A stretch of DNA of 7,113 nt from an uncultured Methanobrevibacter sp. (GTDB lineage: Archaea > Methanobacteriota > Methanobacteria > Methanobacteriales > Methanobacteriaceae), in contig CACZPT010000090.1 in the NCBI GenBank assembly GCA_902783085.1, positions 1-7,113 on the forward strand. Direction: 5' to 3'. Below the pieces are notes generated by a model. It was not told the DNA's origin and made no database searches. It was given only the letters and a program-made list of their open reading frames with translations. The translations under genes were made by a program, and so were the position numbers. Within the stretch, counting starts at the first letter, position 1. Each line of letters begins with the position of its first letter. This document shows positions 6,211 through 7,113 of this stretch, one piece after another.

Positions 6211-7113
6211 AAATAAATTTACCTAATTTTAATAAAGCTTTAGGAGATATTTTAATTAATTTTTTAACAATTTCAGTAGTTGAAATTTTCTCAAAACTTT
6301 CGCCTTCAAATGCATGAGCAATACTGTCAAGTTCATCATCAGATAATGTAAGTAAATACTCTTGAACTTTTTTATATCTTTTAATTTCATAATCAAGTTC
6401 TTCATGAGCTAATTTATCATATTGTTTGAGGAATTTTTTAGAACAGTCCTCTTTAATTGCCTGTGCTGCTACTTGACCTGCACATTTTCCACCAACCATA
6501 CCGCTGATGATTCCTCCACCGGTCAATGGGTTTACCTGACCTGCAGCATCTCCACAAACTAAGATATTATCGCCATAAAGTTTTTTACTCATACCGCCGA
6601 CAGGATCTCCACCAACATTTAACTCAACAGCCTGTGCATTTTTAGTATAAGGACATTTTGCAATGAAATCATCCAAATATTCAATAGCCGGTTTATCTGC
6701 CAAATGTGGAAGCACGGCTAAACCAACATTTGCAATATCATCACCTTTAGGGAAAATCCAAACATATCCTCCGGGTGCAACACTACCGAAGTAGAATTCA
6801 ATAACTCCAGGTCTTTCAAATTCTACATTACACATTTCATACTGTACACCAGATTCCATTTCTTTAGCTTTTGCAGCTGGTCTGAGTCCTGCCCATCTTG
6901 CAATATGGCCTTCAGGACCATCAGCAGCAATTAAAACTTTACATTTATAATCTGTTTCTTTGCCCATGGATTCTGTATAAACTATATAACCATCTTCAAT
7001 TTTATCAATGCCTGTAACTAAAGTTTTAATTTTAATTTCCGCACCAGCTCTTGCAGCATCCATTGCCATATGCTTATCAAATACTTTCCTTTCAAGAATG
7101 TATCCTGCTTCAG
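6209..7113 (-). CDS. Geranylgeranyl reductase family protein (digeranylgeranylglycerophospholipid reductase-like), 5' end outside the window
   Basis: FAD-dependent reductase of the family that saturates the geranylgeranyl chains of archaeal membrane lipids, or a related isoprenoid. The frame has an ATG at 7067-7069, but it stays open to the window edge: 14 more complete codons (EAGYILERKVFDKH) precede that ATG and read like family sequence, so the ATG is an internal Met and the gene is partial. About 300 residues are visible. Family members are usually near 390, so roughly the first 90 residues, including the FAD dinucleotide-binding GxGxxG, are missing. Counting from the Met at 7069, motifs are AADGPEGHIARWAGL (48-62), the family's YVWIFPKGDD-NVGLAVLP block (102-121), and the flavin-binding GDAAGQVNPLTGGGI (173-187). 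The C-terminal tail is Lys-rich with no membrane segment obvious. galE follows after 10 bp, suggesting co-transcription. The family is clear; the exact substrate is inferred, because methanogens often have several paralogues. Confidence 0.93.
   Translation of the reverse strand, partial: EAGYILERKVFDKHMAMDAARAGAEIKIKTLVTGIDKIEDGYIVYTESMGKETDYKCKVLIAADGPEGHIARWAGLRPAAKAKEMESGVQYEMCNVEFERPGVIEFYFGSVAPGGYVWIFPKGDDIANVGLAVLPHLADKPAIEYLDDFIAKCPYTKNAQAVELNVGGDPVGGMSKKLYGDNILVCGDAAGQVNPLTGGGIISGMVGGKCAGQVAAQAIKEDCSKKFLKQYDKLAHEELDYEIKRYKKVQEYLLTLSDDELDSIAHAFEGESFEKISTTEIVKKLIKISPKALLKLGKFI

Overview
The window looks like the chromosome of a methanogenic archaeon, most likely Methanobrevibacter or a close relative in the Methanobacteriales. 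The evidence is very AT-rich DNA, a geranylgeranyl reductase of the type that saturates archaeal lipids, a NifH-like protein of the kind used for coenzyme F430, GGTGAT/GGAG-type ribosome binding sites and a methanogen-style TATA box. The genus is inferred from this overall character, not from a marker gene.

All seven protein genes are on the minus strand, so transcription runs from high to low coordinates. Region A (7113 to 4327) is a tight three-gene cluster: a geranylgeranyl reductase cut by the window edge, galE (UDP-glucose 4-epimerase, TTG start), and an unrecognised 297-residue protein with an alpha/beta N-terminus and a central coiled coil. The gaps are about 10 bp, and in both junctions the ribosome binding site overlaps or touches the preceding stop codon. 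Membrane lipid and cell-surface sugar precursor functions therefore sit together with an unknown gene.

Region B (4326 to 4261) is a 66-bp gap with a TATA-like box and a GGAG site, probably the promoter of a second unit. Region C (4260 to 434) is purF, a U32-family protein, a NifH-like iron protein (probably CfbC) and a small Spx/ArsC-like thioredoxin-fold protein, with gaps of 6 to 9 bp. Three successive products carry the cysteines expected for a [4Fe-4S] cluster and the fourth has a CxxC motif, so the operon is rich in redox and oxygen-sensitive chemistry although its products belong to different pathways.

Region D (433 to 1) holds no gene that I can support. It has several leftward transcription-stop candidates: a T7 tract shortly after the last stop codon, an 8-bp perfect hairpin, a long imperfect stem, and a 7-bp hairpin followed by a T9 tract. 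The last three lie almost end to end. Further left are weak promoter-like sites whose target cannot be seen.

I see no mobile element, CRISPR array, tRNA or rRNA. The most interesting items are the unrecognised coiled-coil protein, the Fe-S gene grouping and the chained stem-loops at the operon end. Much of the rest is ordinary methanogen housekeeping.
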